From: Wuchereria bancrofti
Taxonomy: Eukaryota > Nematoda > Chromadorea > Rhabditida > Onchocercidae
NCBI GenBank assembly: GCA_005281725.1
Contig: SSBO01000012.1
Coordinates: forward strand, 9,027,099-9,091,098
Direction: 5' to 3'
Length of the DNA: 64,000 nucleotides
The number at the start of each line of letters is the position of its first letter. The stretch's first letter is position 1. The position numbers were made by a program, and so were the translations under genes. Below the pieces are notes generated by a model. That model searched no databases and was not told the origin of the DNA. It was given only the letters and a program-made list of their open reading frames with translations. Below, piece by piece: positions 24,491-37,038 of this stretch.

Positions 24491-27400
24491 TCATTTCATT
24501 AACATCTGCACTCTGTTAACCACTTTTGAACCAACTTGATAAAACACATATCCCACCACGCCAATGATCATCGCTTTCAGGGTCAAGCGTATGAATTTCT
24601 CAGTATGTGTTGGTTGTGGTATGCTGAAAAATAAACTCACATTTATGGTCGGCTTTTCTCTCATTCTCTGCTGAATGTTTTACCTGTACCATGCCCATTA
24701 TAGAGAATAGAATTTTTGGCGTCAGAAATTATCATACTAAAAGGAAAAATCTAGTCTGGCATTCCCTTCGCATTCTCAAACTATACCATTTTTAGTTTGA
24801 TCATAAGTGGCTACGGAATTACAAAACAAAAAAAAAAAGTAGCATGAAATACGGATCTAACTTTTGTATATTAGGTATGATGGATAAAATGACAAAACTT
24901 ACATTAGGAGATCACCCACGTCAATTCTTTTATTCCAGTTAGAAATAATGCCTGGAACATGTCCCATACCGACAACAGCTACAACAGATATTGGCTGCCA
25001 GGCGGCTAAAAATGTGTATCATAAACAGAAGAAAGAAAAAAATTTCTTGCAGCACTAATCGAAGAATATTTTTGATTAATTTAGCATCTTGCATAAAAAC
25101 AAAACAATCAATTCTCATTCATTCTACACGCACCTCAACGTTATACAGTAGCTGGTAAGAATTATAACTTTTTAATAAAGTCAACAGAACCAGAGATGGT
25201 GAAATATATCCATAGGTACAATATGCAAATTTTCGATGTCCAATAAAAATTCTATACAAATCACAAAGGAAGCTTACCATCTGTTTTACTCCATGCTACT
25301 CTCTTATCAAACGTAGACTTTTTCAATAAAGTATGCAAAGCATTGGTCATATACAGATCACGTTCCTCCACAAAGATTTTCGAAAGCAATGGAAATTCAC
25401 CAGCCATCTGCTTAAGCAGTTCTTCCAGCATATCTGATTTCTTACATCTTTCTACTTCTTCTTGACTAGAGAAAACAAACAAAAATGAATCCTGAGAATA
25501 CAGAAATGACGTTTAAAAGAGGAAGCAACAAAAAGTCTGTGATAAACTTACGTGATAGTGGTTTTATGTGAAAGAACAATATGGTAGAAAAGTCGAAGTT
25601 TTTGGAAAAAATTTAGAGAGCTCAATGCTCTTTGTACAGTCACATGTATTGGACGATCACCCAGAATTAGTTTGCACATCTTCACGTTCATAGCACCTCT
25701 GAAAATCTAGAAGATTGGAAACAGTAACAAAACTAATTAGAACAAATCTTAAAAATGATACTTTAAAATGGTATTGTTGGTGACACACTGCACAATTATT
25801 CGGAGAATTATTTGGAATTATGAATTCAAGAAGAATAAAACACATTTTATTTAAGATAAATTCGGACAAAATAGTACTTGTGAGCTGCGCGAAACTCCCC
25901 TCCGGGAGCCATACCCAGCGTCTTGGTCATATGTGCAGACATAGACAATAATAATACGTGGAGTATTCCTTGAACTGCGCCACTCTAAACAAATAATGTT
26001 ATTACTACAACATCAACATAGAAATAACTTCTTCAACACCTGTTCCACAACAAACAACTTACCTGCTTAATTGTATTTATAACTTTATCAAAATTCAAAT
26101 TTTTGGCTTCCTCAAGTAGAGTATCCTCATCCATTGAAAGTATTGATATTCGCGATGGACAAAGTTCGACCATAACCATATCTGGTTGAGTATTTGCAAT
26201 CGTTTTCAAAACATCTTGTTGACTATCAGGCGAAAAATGCGCTGTACCAATCAAATACACCTAAATTACATGGACTATATCAGTCACATATATTGAAACT
26301 GTTAAGCTGAATACCTGAGAAAGGCGGGATTCTCGGAGCTCATTCAAAGATACCAGGTATTCAAGTAAAATAAATATGTTGGAAAAATAAATATTTTTAA
26401 TTAAAAAATAATTGAAATATGATGATTTTCGCATTCTTACTTTTGCATCAGCTAATGATTTGCGGAATTCATTTTCATCATCTCCAACAGGTATAGCTGT
26501 AGGCGGAAAGGGATAGTTCAGAACAGTTACTGAAAAATTTCACAAGACCTATTTCATCATTAGCATTTGAATGAGGCACCTTACTAGTTGCATAGGAAAA
26601 GAAATGTCCATCACTTTCCAACACAGTATTAAAAAAAAAAATATCACAGCAATCCAGAATTATCTTTAGGTGAATAAAAACGATTACCAATATTTTAGAA
26701 TGTATACTGTGCTAAAAGTGATCAGAATTTCAAAGCATATTGTTTTTTTTTTTTGTAATGGTTAAACATTCCAAAAAGAAATTCTTCAGAATTACTGATC
26801 TAAAAAATACCTGTTTCCTTCGGAAGCTCTGGACTGGGATGACGATTTCGATCAAACATGAAACCTCCAAAACATCGTCTCTGAACAACAGAGAATTTAA
26901 TTGATGAAATCTTCTTACAAGAATAAATTAACTCGAAATCCAAATTGTGACAAACGGTCAAGATTAATGTGCATATTACTTAAATATTTCTCACATGTTC
27001 CACGTGGACACACTCATCGTTTTGCTTATCACCAGTTCCCGTTTGCTTCATTTTTTTACCTAAACGCATGTCATCTCCAATGTCTTCAGAGTTAACCGTG
27101 TTTGCTGATACATGACCACCAAAATTTGATAAGGAATCCGTTGCAGACATTACAGACTGCTCTACCACGCTAACTGTGCCTTGAAATAAAAACAAATTAC
27201 GATATTTTTTACATAATTATAGGTTTGTGAATCTCTGTAACTGTGCCTTGAATTTGTTAAACATAATTATAGGTTTGTGAATCTCTGTTGGAAGAATTTA
27301 AATCACTGACTACATTTTTTTTTCTCTTACATACCGTAGAAGTAACAATGATAAAACAAAATAATTTTATAAAGACAACCTAAAACACTGCTCTAAATAC

Positions 27401-27681
27401 AGCAACGCTATCTCAACTACAAGAATAAACGACTAATTTATCTCTTATAGCACCGAGTTCCCCCATTTCTGAAATCAAACGATTTCAAATGAGCATCAGG
27501 GAGTACCTGACACATCGTCACGTCCCGTGTGGAACAATTCCGTTTCCGTAAGTCCGGAGTTATCATTCATCTCCATGTCGGGATGAACCACGTCTCCACC
27601 CGGCAGGAGAGGAGGAAACATGTGTTCGTCCTCATCTCGTATTGGCGCTATGTTATCAACCTCCGTATCATTTATAGACAT
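24491..27681 (-). CDS. TraB domain protein, TRABD-like
   Basis: Eleven exons: 27507-27681, 26995-27179, 26811-26880, 26441-26529, 26315-26338, 26063-26260, 25878-25984, 25552-25698, 25278-25465, 24903-25005 and 24491-24623. They join in phase to about 472 residues. TraB motifs appear in order: VYLIGTAHFSPDSQQDV (first GxxH, about residue 186), MVMVELCPSRISILSMDE, LGMAPGGEFRAAHKG, LILGDRPIHVTVQRAL, QEEVERCKKSDMLEEL, GEFPLLSKIFVEERDLYM and VVGMGHVPGI (second GxxH, about residue 407). The last exon adds a single hydrophobic segment (MIIGVVGYVFY) and a basic tail, so a tail-anchored membrane protein is likely. Animal TRABD proteins have been linked to mitochondrial outer membranes; the chemical activity is not settled. 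The N-terminal 150 residues are acidic and poorly conserved. The fifth exon (24 bases) is uncertain: see findings. It lies downstream of mitoferrin on the same strand. Confidence 0.92.
27172..27288. repeat. Tandem duplication covering a 3' splice site of the TRABD-like gene
   Basis: Copy one (27172-27238) and copy two (27239-27288) share AACTGTGCCTTGAA and then ACATAATTATAGGTTTGTGA plus ATCTCTGT. Copy two lacks 17 internal bases. On the minus strand the shared part includes TTCAAG|GCACAGTTA, the acceptor and first bases of exon 2, so the acceptor is duplicated about 67 bases upstream. Confidence 0.85.
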
Positions 27682-28303
27682 CTTCACTCTGGTAACTATA
27701 CATGATTTAGTGAAATCATTAAGCAAACAACTTCTTGCCTCACGAATGATGAAAGATATCAACCCACTCCTACTTTCATTAAAGAACCACTACAAACAGA
27801 TATGGAGCCGCTGAAGTTTCACATTTTCACTTCATTTATAGTCTTACAAGATCCGACAACATCAAATGCCTTTCTTCCTTTTAGTTTTCCAATAATCGAG
27901 CATATGCAACTATGCTAGATAAATATGAGAAAAACTGCTTTTGATCCGGATTGCGAACAAAATTCAAGCTATTTATTACCATTCACTAATACATTAGGAC
28001 AAAGGTAAAAGTAACCAAGGATAAATTGCCATTGTCATCAATTACACAAAAACGCCAATGAATAAAGATACAGCTACCTTTATTACCTGATACAGAGCTT
28101 GAAAATGGATTTAAATTATAAAAAATAAAAAGTATAGAGGATTCTAAACCGAGAATGCATAAACCGTTTGTGACATTCAACTATTTCAACAGAACAAAAA
28201 AAATCTTACAAAGGTAGTAATGGAACAAATTAACCACACTAGCTAAACTTAAATTAAAGAGGTAGGCACTTTGGCATACCCATAAAGGAATTAGACAGTG
28301 GAA
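27682..28303. other. Spacer between mitoferrin and TRABD-like gene
   Basis: About 620 bases between the mitoferrin stop and the TRABD-like ATG, same strand. A minus-strand AATAAA (27972-27977) could end the mitoferrin mRNA. An acceptor-like TTACCAG lies seven bases before the TRABD-like ATG. This is compatible with an operon or with two separate genes. Confidence 0.4.
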
Positions 28304-30054
28304 TCAACTTCGCGTAGAAAGAACATATTTGCACATTTCGTATGCAGACCAGCTAAGCGCTGTGGAAGGAACTTGGAATATTATGCGAGCCTGAAGGCCA
28401 CGGAAAAATCCACCCGTACCTCGCAGATAGTAAATAGTCCGGATCCCATCAGCCAGACCTCTGTAAAACAGTTTATATAATCAAAAATATAAGTGAAAGC
28501 AAATATGGATGGAAGTTTTAACGATCCAAAGAAGTCGTGCTATGATTAAATAAAAACTCAGTTCAATTTTCCATATAACAAATATTAATTTTAGCGCGAA
28601 TTAAAAAAAAATACTTGTAATATGCTGTATGCCCGTTTTGAGTGAGCAATCGATATGTGGTATTAAATCGGGGAGTTTGCTGTGTATTTAAAACAGTCTT
28701 CACACAATCGAAAGGAGTTGTGATAGCTGCAGCTATTCCACCGGCAATTCCTACAAATCATTTTGGAATTTACAATTCAAAAGAAAGAGAGAAAAAGGAT
28801 TTAGTAAATTATCGCCAGAGTAGACATGAACTTGTTGCACAAGCGTCATTCAAAGCCACTAAACAACGAAAAGATTAGGATGCACCATTAAATCGTAATT
28901 GTACATTATGTCAAAATAAGAAAGGATTATGCAGAAACCGTCTCCATTTTCATAAAAACGAAAATGTTTATTGAAGACTTTATAGGTGTTAAAAATAAAA
29001 ACAAACTCAACTGTTATTAAAATTGTAGAACATAAAAACATACCTCCGGAAACAAGGTGGGAAAAAGGATTGTAATTATGATGTGGATTTAGCAAGCTTT
29101 GCATATATTCGTATATTATAAAATGAGTACACTGATACGGCACATTCAATGTTAGCTGCGTAATATACGAACGGTAAAAAGCCCTGAGACCCTCTCGAAT
29201 ATAAATACAGCGTATACATTCCAGGCTATTACCATATGGACTAAAAATCATTTGCATACGCTGTTTCACTACCTGGAAACAAAACAGTACAAACAAGAAT
29301 ACCATAATGTTATGATGACGCAACAAAAGCCGATATTAACCTCCTAAATGAGAATCAACTTTCCAGTCATCAAATGATCCTGTACAATAGTTAAACGATT
29401 TCCCTATATTAGAGAAAATCAAAAAGGAACTTTAATACCTCAGCGGGATTCATAACAGCATCATGAACAACAGTAGCAAGCGCTCCGGATATCGCATACG
29501 ACATCGAACTAGATACCCGTGGATTATTTAACAAATAAGCTTTGGAACTGCAAGATTTCATGCACTGTTATTGATATTTGTGATTGAATTTTCAGAAATT
29601 TGATGAAAAGTTTGCAAAATTTCGTTCTAAATTAGAAAGAGAAAAACCTTCCATAACAAGTTAAAAGAGAATAGTGAACAGTAAAGAAGAATGACAGAAT
29701 ACATTAAGCATCGGTTAGTGGTAAAGAGATCAACCTAATGGTTAAGCTCAGAAAACAGTAAACTAACTTTTCATAAACCGCATAATACAGAGCATGAGCG
29801 GGAATGGTACCAAGTACAACAGCATTAACTCCTTTTAACGATCGCAGCAAACCTTCGCGTTTTACCATTGATAAAAGACTATGCATTGCTGTTGGACATC
29901 TTGTTTCTGGACATGGACACAAACTTTGCAATCGAGTTTTCACCGAGTCGAATGGGAACATGAGGCAGTGTTCGGCAAGACCGGCAACCGACCCAGCCAA
30001 AAGATGCACCGGCCATCTGCACGGTGCTAATGGACTGCATAAACTATCCGCCAT
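28304..30054 (-). CDS. mfn-1: Mitoferrin, mitochondrial iron transporter (SLC25 family)
   Basis: Five exons: 29768-30054, 29439-29547, 29044-29272, 28615-28750 and 28304-28460. They join in phase to 305 residues, the usual carrier length. The three carrier signatures are present: [11 protein letters not shown] (from residue 33), [12 protein letters not shown] (from 129) and [13 protein letters not shown] (from 220). Mitoferrin-type sequence includes [48 protein letters not shown] and [20 protein letters not shown]. The family imports ferrous iron across the inner membrane for heme and Fe-S cluster synthesis. Six membrane segments are expected in three repeats. The gene starts divergently from dystroglycan. 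A TTTGCAG acceptor at 30073-30074 lies 18 bases before the ATG, with a tiny upstream ORF in between. The TRABD-like gene follows on the same strand. Confidence 0.96.
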
Positions 30055-30060
30055 CCCTCC

Positions 30061-30072
30061 CTAATCCCTCAT
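30061..30072 (-). promoter_or_regulatory. Minimal upstream ORF in the mitoferrin leader
   Basis: Directly after the acceptor AG (30073-30074) the leader reads ATG AGG GAT TAG, a three-codon ORF ending six bases before the mitoferrin ATG at 30054-30052. If trans-splicing uses this AG, the uORF start is the first codon after the spliced leader. Confidence 0.5.
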
Positions 30073-30074
30073 CT

Positions 30075-31780
30075 GCAAATAAATACAGAAATATTAAATC
30101 GTTGCATTAAAATGATATATTTTAAAGAGATAAATTTGACTAGCCTTAAGAGTCCGGAATTACAGAAATTTTCCGAACATTTACAGTAATATGCCCGATT
30201 TATCCATTAACTGATACGTCAGTATCTGAAACAAAATATTATTGTGGATTCCCAAATCAGAACTGCCTTTACACTTCCATCCATATATTGTTTTCATCAT
30301 CTTAAGATTAATGGAACTTTACATGACATGGTTCTTGTCAAAATCTATTCTCATTTTTATTTTCTAACTCAATTGAAGGAAGCAAAATACTTCCACAAAA
30401 CCATCCTCTTATTTCGGAAAGTGATATCATTTATCAGTACAGTAATAGTCAAGAGTAACTAGCAAAAAGGATAAGAGAATATTTGGTTTCATGGAAGTCT
30501 AGTTCTAAAACTTCTTTCAGGAAACTGCAAACTTGTCCATTCTTTTACCTCCATTTCTTTCTTTATTCTATCTTTTCACTATAAACTACAAGATCTACTA
30601 TCTCTGGTGACAATTACATCCTAATCTTTTCTCTGACTCGGAAAGAAACCACCAGAAAAACAAACTATGACCAGGAAAATCAACAGAAGTTAGAGAAAAA
30701 AATACCAGAGATTCCAAACGACCGTTACCTAACAATCGGTCATTATTACAAAAACATTTCCAAACCGAGGAATTGAATTAATCCGCAATCCGATGCCAAA
30801 CCTGTCGTAAGGACTCGAGATATACGGAGAATGCTATCCTTTCCTGTCTTCTTCATTGTATCTAATAGATCTTATTACTCTGTAATGTCTCTTCAAATAA
30901 CACAAACTTTTTCCTCGTCGTGATTACTAGCACTACAGGGCGGTAATACTTTCATTTTCTCTAGCTATACGCTCTTCCATAAACTTCAGCAAATCATAAA
31001 ATCTTTCAAATTTCAGCGCTATTTCATAACTTAAATGTCTGACTTAAGTATTTTTAGATTTTATCGATCTTTGTCATCTTCAAAAAACAGCTAATTCGAA
31101 ATAACCATTTCCCGTGGTCTAAGAGTCTTCTTTGGGGATTTTCCGCCATTCTTATACATCTTCCGGCGACAGAGAGGGAGAGGGAGGACGACTTTTGAAT
31201 GCGATTTTAATATATTTTCCAACGATTCCGGTATTTAATTACGTTTAAATCTGAATCCTCGTTATTAGGTGCTATTAGAGCAATAATAGAATTACCAACA
31301 CCGCCGCAATTATTTTATCCCTTTTTTTGTTAATCGGAATGTATTCTGTTTTCTAATAATAATAAATTTGTCTCATAAACCGCACTATGTTCCGTTTTGT
31401 TAATTACAGCAGTTAATAAGGTTTGTCAGTTTTTTTCCTTTACACAAGTGAATTGTTCTCAGATAGTGATCCGGTATATTTATTACCACTGTAAAAAGTG
31501 TGAAAACATTGTTTGAAATCTATCGTACAAATATTTAGTTGGTGGGAAAGTAAAAATTACCTTACTATATGAATAATTGTAAATAACAGTTGCATCACTG
31601 AAGTAATCATTGTCTTTACTTTTCAACTATTGGATTAATGCGGCGTGATAGCAAGGTAATTTTTAGACGTGATAGCATGCAGGACACATTTCCGAATACT
31701 TAATAAGAATTGTTGATTAATGCAAGGTTTTAATAAATGTTTAACAAATGTAAACTTTCAATCACTGTAAGATTTTGCAG
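30075..31780. promoter_or_regulatory. Divergent promoter region mitoferrin/dystroglycan
   Basis: 1.7 kb between two genes transcribed away from each other, so it should contain both promoters. No iron-responsive-element-like hairpin or coding signal could be supported. The right end is TTTTGCAG, immediately adjacent to the dystroglycan ATG. Confidence 0.45.
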
Positions 31781-34700
31781 ATGGAATGTTTTAAATCAAT
31801 ATTATTATTTATATGCATAACCAACACGGTAGCACTGATACCAGAAATAGTGGAATTAGTAGTTGGTCAGCCATTTCACTATGCATTTCAAATTGATTCA
31901 AGTATATTGGATGTGCAGGATGCCTCCGGTGAAGAACTACCAACATGGTTAATTTGGAAAAGAAATGAACGGTGGTTTTTTTTTATTCCTGAAAGGTTTA
32001 ATGCTAAATTCAACAAATAACAAAAAAAAATATGGATAGTATTTTGTTCTTTCAGGATTTTGGAGGGTGTACCACAGCCTACTGATGCTGGAAAAACATT
32101 TTTACGGATAACGAACGGTCAAACTAACGATGTAATGGAAGTTTCTGTTAAAGAAGAAATCGTAAATCCATGCGGTGCCGAAAGGAATATATTGTGGATG
32201 GAAATTGCATTTGATACTTCTCTTAGCAGTTTGAGTATAGCTGATCAGTTGCATCTTGTTAATATTGTCTCAAAATTTTTTAATATTAACAGGTAAGTAA
32301 AGATGTTCTTGATGTAAGAAGTACAAGAAGTAAGAGAAGCATTTTTTAATTTTTAACAAAATATTGTAGTTTTTAAAAGATTTCTGTAGGAGTTCAAGAA
32401 TTTAGAAGGGCAGTTAGCATCGAACATCCGCAGATAATAACGTAGCTCTGTAACGATCAGTTCTCCTGGCATTAATCATTCAGTTTCTGCAACATTACCA
32501 ATGTTAACGTGTATAAATTTCATTATTCTTGGTATGACTTAGCTTCATGCAGTACAGATGTGGAAATTGTGTCACATGGAATTATAATTAACTACGCTGG
32601 TAATTTTTCAGCTCTTCGCTTCGCATTTATTCAAATAAGTACAAAGAAGAAGTAGGACGCTCAGAAGTTGTAGAGTCCGGCATGCAAGATAAGCCAAACA
32701 ATGATTCAGTGACAATTATGTGGAAAGTTTCCTGCGAAGAAATTGATGAGGATGCTATTGATGTGTTGGAAAAGATGCTTACGTTCGATGAAAGTGATGC
32801 TTTAGCGATGTTACGGCAAAAGCTATTTGGTTGGGAGGTTTGTGCAAATATCTGTATGATTTATTTAAAGTTTATAAAGTAGATCTGCATTATTTGATGG
32901 TAATGTATTTAACTATTAAGAATCTTCCCGAATCCGAGAATTTTGTCAAAAATTTTGTGCCGTATCTTTTAGTTCACCGAAATTTGTTTTAATTCTACCT
33001 GAATCGATTCTATTGATCATAATAGGATTATCATTTCCTCATCATCTTGTTATTTGTTTTAGCAAATTACATCGAAAATTCTAACAAATTATATCAATCA
33101 AAAGCTTTGTAGCTGAGAAAAGGAACTTTATTACCACGGAAACAACGTAACCATATTGCGAGGACTGGTATTTTGTCTCATCTTTCGGTTTTTGCTACAA
33201 ATGAACCATATCCTGAAGCGACAACTTCTAAAACTACAACACGTTTATCACGCTCTACAAAAAAAGATGACAGACCACCAGTACGACTGCATTCACTGCA
33301 GACTTTTATTTGTAGAAGGTGCATTTCAAGCTTTTTTATAATGTTGTTTATTATAATTCATTTGGTATAATTCTACTCAAGTGGTAATTAACTTCTTGTC
33401 AGTCAGTGTTTTGCTAGTTTTCTTAACCATATTACATGCTGTGTATGTAGTGTAATTTAGAGGTATGATGTGCGAGTATACCATTCCGAGGGAAACATTC
33501 ATTGATGCAGAAGATGGAGATACGCGTTCACTTACTTTGTCCGTTTACCCTATTGTTGCTGATAACAATTGGCTTACATTAGACAGGAAAAATAAGCAGA
33601 TTTTACATGGTATCTCACTGAATACAGGAGATTTTGAATTTCGGTTAGAAGCACGAGATTCTGCAAATCAGGCAAGCTAAACGTTTGTTGCAATTGCACT
33701 GACAAGTAGATCATTTGATCACCAAATGGAGGTTGCGTAATGATAGAAAGGGTGTGAGATAAATGTTCCTGATACATTTTGGAACATTTTAGCCTCTTAA
33801 TAACATGAAAAAAAGTATATTATGAATTACGTTATCGTAGTGATAAAACTGCACGGAGAATTTCTGGTTTGCGGTAATACTTTTGTTTTGTTGTTTTCGG
33901 TTTTTACAGATGACATCTGCTCCTTTTCGAGTAACAGTTGTTCCCGAACCACCAACTAATCACTTATTTATTCTTGATGTTGACCACAGTTCCGAACGGT
34001 TGGCGAAAGATCCGGACATTTTATGTGCATTTGCGGAAAAGTTGGCTAATTCGCTAGGGGATCGATTTCCAAAAAATTTGGTTATTAAGTTAGTTTTTAG
34101 GGTGCTTTTCGAAAGATCAATTTTGTTTGGGTTTTGTACATTTTATTTAGTAATGACATGTTATAAAGTGGGGAAATATTCCAATATTTGTAAACTATTA
34201 CATTTTTAATGTTTTGCAGGAAAATTGAAGCTATTGATAGTGTAAGGCGTCAATCTCGTGTCATGTTTTCAAATAGTTCTTTGTCATATAAATATTGTCA
34301 GAAAAAAGCAATTGAGGCAATTAAGCATATTATGCTAACTAGGAGACGAGATCGTATCCGAGCCGAATTTGTTCGAGCAATGGATAGTCGATTTCATGTA
34401 CGGAATGTAAAATTAGAGTTGCGAGGTAATTTAACATTTCTATTCCTATATTTTACTAGTAACGAATGGACGAAGACTGCACCGTTTGCTCAGGCAACAT
34501 CGGTGGTTCATTCCTCTGTATTTTTGCTTCAACGCCAAGTATTATTTCTTCTCGAAACTTACATGCTAGGATTTTAGTTGTTGTTGATTCAGGATCTTGT
34601 ATCGAAGAGATGCCAACATCCCGACTTCCAGCGAATGTTTCGTTATCCTCAACTACTGTTTCTCCGGATTATGATACTTCATCTGTTCAGCTGTGGTTAC

Positions 34701-35145
34701 CAGTTGCCCTTATTGCATTCTTAAAATTTTTCTTGGCTACACTGGCATTAATCTGTTGTTTGATAAAACGAAAGAAAGCAAAAGCAGGTTTGGATTGTCG
34801 ACATTGCTGTCATGATATCTTAATTCTTTTTTTGGAACATCTTTTTAGGAAAGTTCGATATCGGAGCAAAGCGACTTTATTTCATCGTTAATTTTTATTT
34901 CAGTTCAATCAGAGTACATTTCGAAAGGTTTGCCAGTAGTATTTCCGGAAGAAATCCCCCAAGCAGATGAAACAGCAACGGTTTCGACACCGATGTTAGT
35001 TAAGGAAGAACGTCCACCGTTAATCATTTCTCAGCACGAGAATCCTCTTTACAAACCACCTCCTCCGCTTTCTACTGCATCAAGTCCTCGACCTCGAAAT
35101 GCATTCACGAATCAGAGACAACCACCGCCTTATGTTCCGCCATAA
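31781..35145 (+). CDS. dgn-1: Dystroglycan
   Basis: Nine exons: 31781-31995, 32056-32292, 32612-32837, 33113-33318, 33461-33671, 33910-34088, 34220-34425, 34593-34787 and 34904-35145. They join in phase to 638 residues. A signal peptide (MECFKSILLFICITNTVA) leads into a cadherin-like domain (VVGQPFHYAFQIDSS). A short Thr/Ser-rich stretch (about 254-282) follows, then a second cadherin-like domain (YTIPRETFIDAEDGDTRSL, LEARDSANQ) and the membrane-proximal domain ending VRNVKLELRGSC. A transmembrane segment spans about 527-551, then basic KRKKAKA. The tail ends exactly in PPPYVPP, the dystrophin WW-domain ligand. Dystroglycan links laminin-type matrix to the actin cytoskeleton. The mucin-like region is much shorter than in vertebrates. 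A Lys (about 538) sits inside the membrane segment. The fifth intron uses a GC donor. An acceptor abuts the ATG, suggesting trans-splicing. Confidence 0.93.
33672..33909 (+). other. GC-AG intron in dystroglycan
   Basis: Exon 5 ends at AAT CAG and the next bases are GCAAGC, matching the consensus for rare GC donors. The intron ends TTTTTACAG at 33909. Without this splice the frame stops at TAA three codons on. No GT donor nearby restores phase 0 with exon 6. Confidence 0.8.
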
Positions 35146-37038
35146 TGTTCGCGTGCGTTGTATTAGACCAATTTATCAGCTACTTTTTGTCGTTATTTTT
35201 TGCCAACAACTCTTTTACTGCCCAAAGCTTGTATGATCATTTCTTATAGAGGATTTTTTAGGTCAATCATTATATCTTCGAATTGTCATCAGGTAGATGA
35301 GTTCGAAGAGTGAGTGTCACTGCTCTATTCTTTATTTTTATGTTATTTGCTAACGTTACCCATAGGTTAAGGTCAAATTCTTTCGGCGGTTTTTCAAGAG
35401 AGATCAAATTCTTTACTTTTTGCTCGCAGTTGTTCGCTATAAATTTTGTATTCAGTTCAAGTTATTGTTGGTGCAGTCATATTTCTTCCTCTATTGCCCT
35501 ATTTCTTGCAAAATACTTGCAATATTTTGTTATAATGGAGTCGATAATATTGAAAAGTGCTTGTCAATTTCCTTATTTTGCTGTAAACTTTTATTTTCCC
35601 ACATGGTGCAGTGTATAAATCCATCCAAGATAATAGTCTTATTTTTGTTGATAATGTCAGCCACAGGCTGATTAGGGATGGTAGGGTTGGTTGTTTGCCC
35701 TTTTTAGCATTTCATTTGTTGGCTACATTTTAGGATACTGAAGAGCTTGTTGGACCGATCACAATTACTAGCAGTTGATAGAAGTTACAATCAATTTAAG
35801 TTAGGAATAAGCTTCATCAGATTGTTGTTGTAGTGCTTGCCGTAATCATTCATATATTATTCCCGAATGATTGCTTTGTTTTGATTACTAATTTTTTTCC
35901 TGTTTTTTTTTGACAGTTTAACTGCTTGAAAATTGTTTGTTGAATTTCTTCTACAAATCATTTGTTGTACATTTTTGTTCATTTCGTTAAGTTTTATCGT
36001 GTGAGTTTGATATGTATGTATATTTTTATAACACAGCAAAACTGAGATATTTCTCGTTCTTTCTTGCGTTGTAGATTCATGCCTAATGTGAATGTTTGAT
36101 ACATAATCCTGCAGGGATTGTTTCATTTCCTTTTTGTTAAAATTGGGAAGGCATGTACATTCCGTTGTATTACTTTAATATGTTCATTTCGTTAAGTTTT
36201 AAATTTGGAACCATTCAGAACCATTTTAGCGCTCGCTTTTTTCTCAAAGAACATTTTGGACTTTTAAAGTCAATTAATTCTTTTTTTTTTCCTTTGAAAT
36301 CCTCTGACATTTATCTTTTCGCCTCATTTTTTCTCGACAAGTTCGAATCAACAATACCTTTGGTAAATTTTATTATGAAAGTGAAATTCCTCCCTCTACA
36401 GAGGGAAGCTTTACCGAAGACTCATTATTTTATTTGTGTCCTTTCTGGATCAGGTTAGATTTGAATTCCCAGTAAAAAGAGGCTTCAGTGACAAAATGAA
36501 TGATTTTTTTTTGGCAAATGAGTAAGGGTTATTGCGCCAACATCCTGGAGTACAATTTTATTATATTGTTATCGACATACGGATTATTTTATCTACTTTT
36601 AATCTATGAGATTTCTTCTTTTTTAATAAATCGGCGCATTTAGGAGTCGATTATCATTTTATGATAATCTCCGTTTCTTTAAGGACATACCTCACTAAAA
36701 AACGCTTTATGTCCCACAAATATCGTGCTGTACGTTCTGTTCATGCTAAGAATGAACAAGTAATGACATTCAGGTTTGTTTGAGAGAGCATTATTAAAAA
36801 TCTAAATGTTGTTTATAAATCCGACAATTCAATGTATTGATGTTTACGAAAAAAAAAAAAAACAATAAAAGGAGGAGAGTTTGCCATTAAGTGCAAAAAA
36901 TAAAGGAAATTTACCTTAATATAAAATAATCAGGCATATGATTACTGAATAAAATTAATGAAGAATACATGAGTAATGGATATGCCACAATTAATGGATG
37001 AAATTTCAAATAGAGAAGAAAACATTGGTTTACAATTG
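35146..37038. other. Convergent intergenic region dystroglycan/helical protein gene
   Basis: About 1.9 kb holding the 3'UTR of dystroglycan and that of the minus-strand gene at 37039. It is T-rich on the plus strand. Open frames here have no recognisable domain and look like chance. Confidence 0.4.

Noticed and set aside
35310..35618. Hydrophobic open frame downstream of dystroglycan
   Set aside because: It lies in the likely 3'UTR, is T-rich, and has no homologous pattern.
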